A stretch of DNA of 28,145 nucleotides, taken from contig JAZLFM010000036.1 in the NCBI GenBank assembly GCA_045615765.1, positions 1 through 28,145 on the forward strand. Reading direction: 5' to 3'. The notes beneath the pieces are model-generated. The model saw nothing but the letters and a program-made list of their open reading frames with translations, did not search any database and had not been told where the DNA came from. Each line of letters begins with the position of its first letter. Position 1 is the stretch's first letter. Positions 1-6,321 of the stretch are shown one piece after another. Both the position numbers and the translations under genes were made by a program. The stretch is from UBA1715 sp045615765. Lineage in GTDB: Bacteria > Bacteroidota > Bacteroidia > Bacteroidales > UBA1715.

Positions 1-1
1 G

Positions 2-29
2 CTTCCTAAGACCGCTTGGCCTCCGACTT
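2..29. other. Residual MGI/BGI sequencing adapter at contig end
   Basis: Read in reverse complement, these 28 bases begin AAGTCGGAGGCCAAGCGG and end in TCTTAGGAAG, which matches the DNBSEQ/BGISEQ adapter as I remember it. They are not genomic. They put an in-frame TGA (29-31) directly before the helicase coding sequence, which then continues smoothly from base 32. The true sequence therefore starts at about base 30. Confidence 0.85.
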
Positions 30-31
30 GA

Positions 32-295
32 GCCGATGCTAAAGGAGAAGCCATAACATTTATTAGTGATGTGGATATTCCAAAATTTCATAAAATAGAA
101 AAACTGATAGAGCGTTCGGTCGAAAAAGTTGCATTGCCGCCTGAATTAGGAGAGGCACCAGAGTGGAAAGAATATCAACCAAAGCCCCCAAGGCGTCGTA
201 ACCATACTGCCCATCAGCAGAATGGTGGTAAAAGGAAATTCTTTTATAGGAAAAAGAAAACTGGACAAAAACCACAAAATAATAAAACGGAATAA
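32..295 (+). CDS. DEAD-box RNA helicase, C-terminal end (5' partial)
   Basis: The frame reads ADAKGEAITFISD followed by a KIEKLIE segment and LPPELGEAPEW. This is the end of the second RecA-like domain of RhlE-type DEAD-box ATP-dependent RNA helicases (the stretch after the HRIGRxGR motif), followed by a basic, Arg/Lys/Gln-rich tail (residues ~55-87 of the fragment) that is typical of these proteins and probably contacts RNA. Such enzymes remodel structured RNA, including ribosome assembly intermediates and mRNA. Everything upstream is missing because the contig ends in adapter sequence; the GTG at 71 is an internal Val codon, not a start. Family assignment is good; which paralogue it is cannot be said. 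Confidence 0.75.
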   Translation, partial: ADAKGEAITFISDVDIPKFHKIEKLIERSVEKVALPPELGEAPEWKEYQPKPPRRRNHTAHQQNGGKRKFFYRKKKTGQKPQNNKTE

Positions 296-359
296 CTCAA
301 TTTAGGCTAAAATACAAGCTATTTGTCTAAAAATTTACATTTCAAGTAGAGAAAGACAT

Positions 360-387
360 ATTGATAGAATAGTTTTTCTTATTTTTG
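360..387 (+). promoter_or_regulatory. Candidate promoter for the acyltransferase gene
   Basis: TATTTTTG (380-387) fits the Bacteroidota -7 consensus TAnnTTTG. The -33 element is poor (ATTG at 360-363, spacing 16). The start codon follows 17 nt later, so the leader would be very short. Confidence 0.4.
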
Positions 388-403
388 TTGCAAATAGAGT
401 GAA

Positions 404-1072
404 ATGAAAAAGATATTTACCAAATGTTTCGATGCAGTTTTGAAGGGGGTGATTTACTGTTTGGTACATTTGTTTTTCCGTCCAAAGTTGGAATTTGTTG
501 ATCCTTCTCAAAAAAAGAAAATTCTTTCAGAACCTTCTATTCTTGTAAGTAATCATATATGGCACCTCGATGGAATGGTGATAGGTTCGAAGTTTTTCTC
601 GAAAAAAATCTGTCACATGGCAGCGAAAGATAGGTTTGCAGATAAAAAACAAGCTTTCTTCTTCCGCCACATGAATTGTATTCCTATCGATAGACAACAA
701 TTGGATACAAGTTGGTTGTATCAGGCATTGGATAAATTAAAAAAACAACAAGAACATATTGCTATTTATCCAGAAGGACGTCATGGGCACGATGGTGAAA
801 TTTTACCATTTCATTCGGGTATTACGACAATAGCAGCGTTGGCTCAGGTTCCATTGGTAATGATTTATATTGACGGTCCATATCATTGGTTGATAGGAAG
901 ACGAATTCGTTTGTTGGTAAGTTCTCCTTTTTATTTAGATGCGCCAACCAATGGCATGAATGCCGATTACATAAGTGAACAAACGGAAAAATTACATAGT
1001 AAAATGCTCGAGTTGCAAGCGGCAATGTGGGCAAAATATCCAGAAAGAATAAAAAGTAAAACAAATAATTAA
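404..1072 (+). CDS. PlsC-family 1-acyl-glycerol-3-phosphate-like acyltransferase
   Basis: 222-residue membrane-associated acyltransferase of the PlsC/LPLAT family, which transfers an acyl chain from acyl-ACP or acyl-CoA to a lysophospholipid or related acceptor. The catalytic H(x4)D motif is visible as NHIWHLD (His51, Asp56), and the phosphate-binding block as YPEGRHGHDG (Glu124-Gly-Arg126). The N-terminal hydrophobic stretch (residues ~10-25) suggests an inner-membrane anchor. The length is at the short end for the family. It is followed by an AMP-forming acyl ligase and an acyl carrier protein on the same strand with short gaps. The three could form a pathway in which a free fatty acid is activated, loaded on the dedicated ACP and transferred to a lipid. 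The acceptor lipid cannot be told from sequence. Confidence 0.8.
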   Translation: MKKIFTKCFDAVLKGVIYCLVHLFFRPKLEFVDPSQKKKILSEPSILVSNHIWHLDGMVIGSKFFSKKICHMAAKDRFADKKQAFFFRHMNCIPIDRQQLDTSWLYQALDKLKKQQEHIAIYPEGRHGHDGEILPFHSGITTIAALAQVPLVMIYIDGPYHWLIGRRIRLLVSSPFYLDAPTNGMNADYISEQTEKLHSKMLELQAAMWAKYPERIKSKTNN

Positions 1073-1129
1073 AATAAGGGCGTATTGCATACGTCTCTTA
1101 AGATAAACATAAACATAAACATTAATAAT

Positions 1130-2623
1130 ATGGGAAATTATTTTTATGATTTGATTCCTGCTGATGAATTAGCACAATTAAAGTACATTCCGACAATTCC
1201 GGAATTCGTAACATGGATGGAAGAAAAGTGGGCAGATAGACCTGCTGTTTCTGATACGGTTGTAACATATACATATGCACAAATGTGTGAGCGAATTGCT
1301 CGTCGTCGTGCATTTTTGAATGGCTTAGGATTACAAAAAGGTGATAAGGTTGCTATTTTAGAAAAAACTTCAATCGATGCGGTTGAAATGTTTTTGGCTG
1401 TAACATCAGCAGGATATGTCGCAATCAACTTGCCAGCACAATTGCCTCAACAAGCTATAGTTGGCTGTTGTATGAAATTTGGCGTGAAAGTTTTGGCTGT
1501 TCGTGATGAAATGAAAGCTTTGGCTGAAGGAGCTACTTGTCAAGTTATTTCTTCTACTAGTATGGCTGAAGAAAAAGCTCCTGTAGCCGTAGTTGATAAG
1601 AATGATGTTGCTGCAATATTCTTCACTGGTGGTACTACTGGTGCTCCTAAAGGTGCTTTGTTGCCTCATAGAGCAATTATGCGTGGTAGCTACAATGCAT
1701 GTTTCGCATCGGGAAGCCAATTGTGTGGTCACAGACAAATTTGTTTCTTGCCATTGAGCCACGTATTCGGTTTGATTTATAGTACAATGGGAGCATTCTA
1801 TACCGGAGCTCTATGGTTCTCAGCCGAAGACATGAAAACAACTATTGGTAAATTGGCTGTAATTAAACCAACAAAATTAGTGTTGGTTCCAGGTCTTTGC
1901 GAAATCTTGTTAGGTTTGGTAAGAATGTATGGACCACAATTCCTTGGTGGAAACTTGAAACTTGTGATTTCTGGTGCGGCAAATGTGCCACCAAAGTTGG
2001 TTAAAGAATTTGACGAAATAGGTATCACATTGTTGTTTGGTTATGGTATGACAGAAGGAGCAAACTTGACTTCTGGTAATGCTAATGTACATGAAAAACC
2101 TACATCTGTTGGTAAGGCTTACCCAGAACAAGAAGTGAAGATTGTGGATGGAGAACTTTGGTATAGAGGTGACAACGTATTCCTAGGCTACTATGGTAAT
2201 CCTGAAGAAACAGCAAAAACTCTTACAGAAGATGGTTGGTTGAAGACTGGTGACTTGGCAAGAATAGATGAAGAAGGATTTATCTATATTGTAGGTCGAA
2301 TCAAAAATATTATCGTTCTTTCTAATGGAGAAAATGTAAGTCCTGAAAGTATAGAAGAACCATTTAATATGTCTCCTGAAATACGTGACTGTCTTGTAAA
2401 AGAAGATAATAAAGATGGTAGTCAAGTGATTGCAATCGAAATTTTGCCACGTATGGAAGCTTTCGAAGGTAAGAATATGGAAGAAATTGAAGCATACTTT
2501 AAAAATAAAGTTAACGAAGTAAATGCTACACTTCCAACAACTCACAGAATTTCAAAAGTGACTGTTCGTACCGAAGACTTTAAGCGTACAGGAGCATTGA
2601 AAGTAGATAGAAAAAATTCATAA
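1130..2623 (+). CDS. AMP-forming acyl-CoA / acyl-ACP synthetase (ANL superfamily)
   Basis: 497-residue adenylate-forming enzyme that activates a carboxylic acid with ATP and passes it to a thiol, either CoA or the holo-ACP encoded next door. Visible core motifs: the phosphate-binding loop FFTGGTTGAPKGAL (about residues 164-177), the motif FGYGMTEGANL, the hinge region WLKTGDLARIDEEGFIYIVG (from ~370) and the C-terminal lysine in RTGALKVDRK (~488). I chose ATG 1130 (MGNYFYDL) rather than a TTG 45 bases earlier, because the upstream stretch is a TAAACA repeat that would encode an unlikely run of Ile-Asn. The neighbouring ACP gene favours acyl-ACP ligase activity, as in AasS-type enzymes, but this is inferred from context. 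Confidence 0.8.
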   Translation: MGNYFYDLIPADELAQLKYIPTIPEFVTWMEEKWADRPAVSDTVVTYTYAQMCERIARRRAFLNGLGLQKGDKVAILEKTSIDAVEMFLAVTSAGYVAINLPAQLPQQAIVGCCMKFGVKVLAVRDEMKALAEGATCQVISSTSMAEEKAPVAVVDKNDVAAIFFTGGTTGAPKGALLPHRAIMRGSYNACFASGSQLCGHRQICFLPLSHVFGLIYSTMGAFYTGALWFSAEDMKTTIGKLAVIKPTKLVLVPGLCEILLGLVRMYGPQFLGGNLKLVISGAANVPPKLVKEFDEIGITLLFGYGMTEGANLTSGNANVHEKPTSVGKAYPEQEVKIVDGELWYRGDNVFLGYYGNPEETAKTLTEDGWLKTGDLARIDEEGFIYIVGRIKNIIVLSNGENVSPESIEEPFNMSPEIRDCLVKEDNKDGSQVIAIEILPRMEAFEGKNMEEIEAYFKNKVNEVNATLPTTHRISKVTVRTEDFKRTGALKVDRKNS

Positions 2624-2666
2624 TAAACGAATGGTGTGAATTTCCCGCCATAATTAAACGAAGACT

Positions 2667-2891
2667 ATGTTAGATAGATTAAAGAAAATTTTTACAGAAG
2701 TAATGCCAAACATTGATGCGTCTGGTATTACAGAAAATACTTTGTTGCAACAAGATTTGGGAATCAATTCGTTGTCGATGTTGTTGTTGGCTTTATCAAT
2801 AGAAAAAGAATTTGATTTCCGTTTCGATACAGTTCAACCTTTCCAAACAGTTGGAGAAGTAATGGCTTATATTCAAGAAAAGACAAAATAG
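2667..2891 (+). CDS. Acyl carrier protein
   Basis: 74-residue acidic helical acyl carrier protein. The phosphopantetheine attachment site is in LGINSLSM, with Ser35 as the expected modified residue. The usual Asp-Ser-Leu is Asn-Ser-Leu here; the Asp normally contacts partner enzymes and the phosphopantetheinyl transferase, so this ACP may be specialised. It follows the acyl ligase by 43 nt and ends before two hairpins, so it is probably the last gene of the acyltransferase-ligase-ACP unit. This is unlikely to be the housekeeping fatty-acid AcpP, which usually sits with fabF and keeps DSL. Confidence 0.85.
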   Translation: MLDRLKKIFTEVMPNIDASGITENTLLQQDLGINSLSMLLLALSIEKEFDFRFDTVQPFQTVGEVMAYIQEKTK

Positions 2892-2905
2892 TCAGGAATA
2901 TATGC

Positions 2906-2974
2906 AACATTCTTAACAGAATGTTAAACTAAATAAGAATGCCGGTAATATACAGAGTATGTTATCGGCATTTT
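2906..2974 (+). terminator. Double hairpin terminator after the ACP gene
   Basis: The first hairpin is AACATTCT / AGAATGTT (2906-2913 / 2918-2925). The second and stronger one pairs 2938-2948 with 2962-2972 (11 bp, one G-T pair) and runs directly into TTTT at 2971-2974. The second looks like the intrinsic terminator of the lipid cluster. Confidence 0.65.
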
Positions 2975-2999
2975 GTTTTCTATTCAACCGTAAATTTTG

Positions 3000-3007
3000 T
3001 ACTTTTG
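3000..3007 (+). promoter_or_regulatory. Candidate -7 element for argS
   Basis: TACTTTTG followed by C is a good Bacteroidota -7 box. The nearest TTTG (2972-2975) is 24 nt upstream, a little far for the -33 element. Transcription would start around 3013, about 10 nt before the argS start codon. Confidence 0.45.
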
Positions 3008-3023
3008 CGCAAATTTTATTGAC

Positions 3024-4820
3024 ATGACTATAGATAATCGTATAGAACAAGCATTGATACAAGCGGTATCGGACTTATATGGTGTTGCGGTAGAGGCAAA
3101 AAATATCCAAATCCAAGAAACAAAAAAGGATATTGCAGGTGATAAAACAGTGGTGATTTTCCCATTGCTTCGTTTTTCTAAGAAATCACCAGAAGCGACA
3201 GCAGAGGATCTTGGTCAATATTTGGTTTCCCATGTTGATGCATTGGAAAGCTATGAAGTAATAAAAGGTTTCTTGAATTTGACAATCTCAAAGAACTATT
3301 GGGTGTCGTTGTTGCAAGATGCTTTGAAACAAGGCGATAACTATGGTAAAAAGCCAGTAGATGTAAATTCTCCAACAGTTATGGTGGAATTTTCATCACC
3401 AAATACAAATAAACCATTGCACTTGGGTCATGTTCGTAATAATTTGCTTGGATATTCGATTTCTCAAATTTTAGCAGCAAATGGTAACAAAGTTGTTAAA
3501 GCGAATTTGGTTAACGACCGTGGTATCCATATCTGTAAATCTATGATTGCTTGGAAATTGTTCGGCAATGGCGAAACACCACAATCGTCGGGAATGAAAG
3601 GTGACCATTTAGTTGGAAAATACTATGTGGAATTCGATAAAGCATACAAAAAGGAAATTGCGGATTTGATTGCGCAAGGAAAAACAGAAGATGAAGCTAA
3701 AGCAGAAGCTCCAATCTTATTACAAGCACGCGATATGCTTGTGAAATGGGAACAAGGCGATGAAGAAGTGATTGCTTTGTGGAAGATGATGAATGGTTGG
3801 GTGTACGAAGGTTTTGATGCTACATATAAACGAATGGGCGTTTCGTTCGACCATGTGTATTATGAATCACAAACATATTTGCTAGGTAAAAAAGTTGTTC
3901 AAGATGGTTTAGAACGTGGTGTCTTATTCCAAAAAGAAGACAATTCTGTGTGGGCAGACTTAACAGGTGATGGCTTAGATCAAAAGTTATTACTTCGTCC
4001 AGATGGAACATCTGTGTATATGACCCAAGATATAGGAACTGCAATAGAACGCTTCCGCGAGTATGGTGATATGGGAGAGTTGATATATGTTGTAGGAAAT
4101 GAACAAAATTATCACTTCCAAGTACTTCGTTTGATACTTCAAAAATTGGGATATGCTTGGGCTGAGAAGATTTACCACATGTCGTATGGTATGGTTGAAT
4201 TACCAGATGGTAAAATGAAGTCTCGTGAAGGAACTGTTGTTGATGCCGATGACTTGATGGAAGGAATGTTGCAGGAATCTGCATCTATTTCAGAAAAGCT
4301 TGGTAAGTTACAAGGATTAACGGACGAAGAAGCTGCCGAAGTTCATGAAATTATCGCACAAGGTGCTTTGAAATATTTCATTTTGAAAGTTGAACCACGC
4401 AAAACAATGTTGTTCAATCCAAAAGAATCAATTGATTTTAATGGAAATACCGGTCCGTTTATTCAATATACACACGCACGAATTTGTTCGGTGCTTCGTA
4501 AGGCGAAAGATCAAGGACTTGCTGTTGATGCATCTTTCAATGCAGTAGAGTGTAATGAAAAAGAAAAAGAATTGATTAAAATGATTGCACGCTATGAATC
4601 AATAATTGAATTGGCGGCAAAAGACCATGCTCCATCATGTATTGCAAACTATGTGTATGATTTGGTTAAAGTGTACAATCAATTCTATCATGACTATACA
4701 ATTTTGAATGAAGAAAATACAGATGTGAAATTGTTCCGTCTTGCTTTGTCAAAAGAAATAGCAACAATTATTGCATCAGGTATGGGATTGTTGGGAATTA
4801 AAGTTCCAGAACGAATGTAA
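3024..4820 (+). CDS. argS: Arginyl-tRNA synthetase
   Basis: 598-residue cytosolic class Ia synthetase that charges tRNA-Arg with arginine. The N-terminal additional domain is present (residues 1-~110). The HIGH signature appears as PNTNKPLHLGHVRNN (HLGH around residue 133), the KMSKS counterpart as KMKSREGTVVDADDL (~395), and the helical anticodon-binding domain ends in the family-typical GMGLLGIKVPERM. ATG 3024 is preferred over a TTG at 2997, which falls inside the promoter. Length and ends are normal for the family. pyrD follows after 17 nt on the same strand, so the two may be co-transcribed. Confidence 0.97.
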   Translation: MTIDNRIEQALIQAVSDLYGVAVEAKNIQIQETKKDIAGDKTVVIFPLLRFSKKSPEATAEDLGQYLVSHVDALESYEVIKGFLNLTISKNYWVSLLQDALKQGDNYGKKPVDVNSPTVMVEFSSPNTNKPLHLGHVRNNLLGYSISQILAANGNKVVKANLVNDRGIHICKSMIAWKLFGNGETPQSSGMKGDHLVGKYYVEFDKAYKKEIADLIAQGKTEDEAKAEAPILLQARDMLVKWEQGDEEVIALWKMMNGWVYEGFDATYKRMGVSFDHVYYESQTYLLGKKVVQDGLERGVLFQKEDNSVWADLTGDGLDQKLLLRPDGTSVYMTQDIGTAIERFREYGDMGELIYVVGNEQNYHFQVLRLILQKLGYAWAEKIYHMSYGMVELPDGKMKSREGTVVDADDLMEGMLQESASISEKLGKLQGLTDEEAAEVHEIIAQGALKYFILKVEPRKTMLFNPKESIDFNGNTGPFIQYTHARICSVLRKAKDQGLAVDASFNAVECNEKEKELIKMIARYESIIELAAKDHAPSCIANYVYDLVKVYNQFYHDYTILNEENTDVKLFRLALSKEIATIIASGMGLLGIKVPERM

Positions 4821-4837
4821 GATTAAAAAATAGGGTT

Positions 4838-5887
4838 ATGTCATTCTATTCTTCGGTTGTTTGTAAAGTATTGTTCCGTTTTGATCCGGAAAATATACAT
4901 AATTTTACTATAGGTTGGTTGTCATTCCTAAACAAAGTGCCTGGTCTTAAAGCATATATGCAATGGAACTTTGGCGTGAAAGAGGATGCTTCGTTGCAAC
5001 GCGAATTATTTGGATTGAAATTTCCACATCCTGTAGGTTTGGCTGCTGGATTAGATAAAAATGCGCGCGCATTCGATATGTTGGGAGCGATGGGTTTTGC
5101 GTTTGTTGAGGTTGGTACTGTTACGCCACGTCCTCAACCAGGAAATGCAAAGCCACGTTTGTTTAGATTGGTAAACGATAAAGCGATTATAAATCGAATG
5201 GGATTCAATAACTATGGCGTTGAAGCTATGGTTACGAATCTTAAGAAACGAAAGACGAATGTGATAGTAGGAGGTAATATCGGTAAAAATGAAATTACTC
5301 CTAATAGTGAAGCAATTCAAGATTATGTCGCTGCGTTTAATACATTGTTTGATTATGTTGATTATTTTGTAATTAATGTAAGCTGTCCTAATCAGGAGAA
5401 TTTACGTGAATTGCAAGAAAAAGGACCATTGATGGCAATAGTGAGTGCGTTGGTTGCCGAAAATCAGGCGAAATCTAAGCAAAAACCAATATTGCTAAAA
5501 ATTTCTCCAGATTTAACCAATTCACAATTAGATGACATTATTGCAATCGTGCAAGAAACTGGAATAGCTGGGGTTGTTGCAACAAATACAACAACTACGA
5601 GAAATAATGTGACATATAGCAAAGAATATATTGATTCTATAGGTAGAGGAGGAATGAGTGGGGCGACGATAACAAAACGATCTACTGAAGTTATTCGATA
5701 TGTACACGAAAAATCCAACGGCGCATTCCCAATTATTGGTGTTGGTGGAATTATGACTCCTGAAGATGCGTATGAAAAAATACAAGCAGGAGCAAGTTTA
5801 GTACAGATCTATTCCGGTTTTATTTACGAGGGACCGTCTTTAATAAAGAAGATTTGTAATTATATAGTAGAACAAAACAAGAAATAG
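4838..5887 (+). CDS. pyrD: Dihydroorotate dehydrogenase (quinone), class 2
   Basis: 349-residue FMN enzyme that oxidises dihydroorotate to orotate in pyrimidine synthesis and passes electrons to membrane quinones. Class 2 is indicated by the N-terminal helical membrane-binding extension (residues 1-~45). Core motifs: PVGLAAGLDKNA, EVGTVTPRPQPGNAKPRLFR, NRMGFNN, the active-site loop INVSCPNQ with the class 2 catalytic Ser, KISPDLT, GVVATNTT, GRGGMSG and the C-terminal FMN-phosphate site IIGVGGI...GASLVQIYSGF. All expected regions are present and the length is usual. It is probably transcribed with argS; no functional link between the two is implied beyond housekeeping. Confidence 0.97.
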   Translation: MSFYSSVVCKVLFRFDPENIHNFTIGWLSFLNKVPGLKAYMQWNFGVKEDASLQRELFGLKFPHPVGLAAGLDKNARAFDMLGAMGFAFVEVGTVTPRPQPGNAKPRLFRLVNDKAIINRMGFNNYGVEAMVTNLKKRKTNVIVGGNIGKNEITPNSEAIQDYVAAFNTLFDYVDYFVINVSCPNQENLRELQEKGPLMAIVSALVAENQAKSKQKPILLKISPDLTNSQLDDIIAIVQETGIAGVVATNTTTTRNNVTYSKEYIDSIGRGGMSGATITKRSTEVIRYVHEKSNGAFPIIGVGGIMTPEDAYEKIQAGASLVQIYSGFIYEGPSLIKKICNYIVEQNKK

Positions 5888-5960
5888 TCGTATGTTTAGC
5901 TGTTAAATCAGATGGTTTGACAGAAAAAAGAATAAATTTTGAAAAAAAACGTACGAAGTC

Positions 5961-5990
5961 TTTGTAGGAAAGAAAAAAAGCGTACATTTG
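5961..5990 (+). promoter_or_regulatory. Promoter of the tRNA-Gly/tRNA-Leu unit
   Basis: TTTG at 5961-5964 and TACATTTG at 5983-5990, separated by 18 nt, match the Bacteroidota -33/-7 consensus closely. The tRNA-Gly gene starts 10 nt after the -7 box. Confidence 0.8.
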
Positions 5991-6000
5991 CAACGCAATC

Positions 6001-6073
<73 letters not shown>

Positions 6074-6083
6074 CTCATGGATT

Positions 6084-6169
6084 CGCCTGGATGGTGGAAT
6101 TGGTAGACACGCAGGACTTAAAATCCTGTGGACATTGCGTCCGTGCGGGTTCAATTCCCGCTCTAGGTA
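6084..6169 (+). tRNA. tRNA-Leu (UAA)
   Basis: 86-nt class II tRNA with a long variable arm. Acceptor GCCTGGA pairs with TCTAGGT (two G-T pairs), discriminator A73. The anticodon stem CAGGA/TCCTG encloses CTTAAAA (anticodon TAA). T arm is CGGGTTCAATTCCCG. CCA is not encoded. It lies 10 nt after tRNA-Gly in the same transcript. Confidence 0.95.
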
Positions 6170-6178
6170 CTAATCTTC

Positions 6179-6205
6179 AAAGGACTCTTTTGAGTCCTTT
6201 TTTTT
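6179..6205 (+). terminator. Terminator of the tRNA unit
   Basis: Perfect 9-bp stem AAAGGACTC/GAGTCCTTT with a TTTT loop, followed by a run of T. It starts 10 nt after tRNA-Leu. Confidence 0.85.
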
Positions 6206-6290
6206 ATGTCCTATAGTGACATGTTGATAAAATCCTACAATTTGTTTAGCACTCGTGGTTGAATGTCGTATGCTGTAGTATAACTTTCCA

Positions 6291-6298
6291 TATTTTTG
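6291..6298 (+). promoter_or_regulatory. Candidate -7 element for the GH31 gene
   Basis: TATTTTTG fits the TAnnTTTG box and lies 23 nt before the start codon. No TTTG is seen at the -33 distance, so activator dependence is possible but unproven. Confidence 0.4.
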
Positions 6299-6321
6299 TG
6301 GCATAGAAAAAAGATTACTGT

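Noticed and set aside
1085..1129. TTG start for the acyl ligase giving a 15-residue extension
   Set aside because: The extension is encoded by a TAAACA repeat (Ile-Asn run); ATG 1130 gives the normal family N-terminus.
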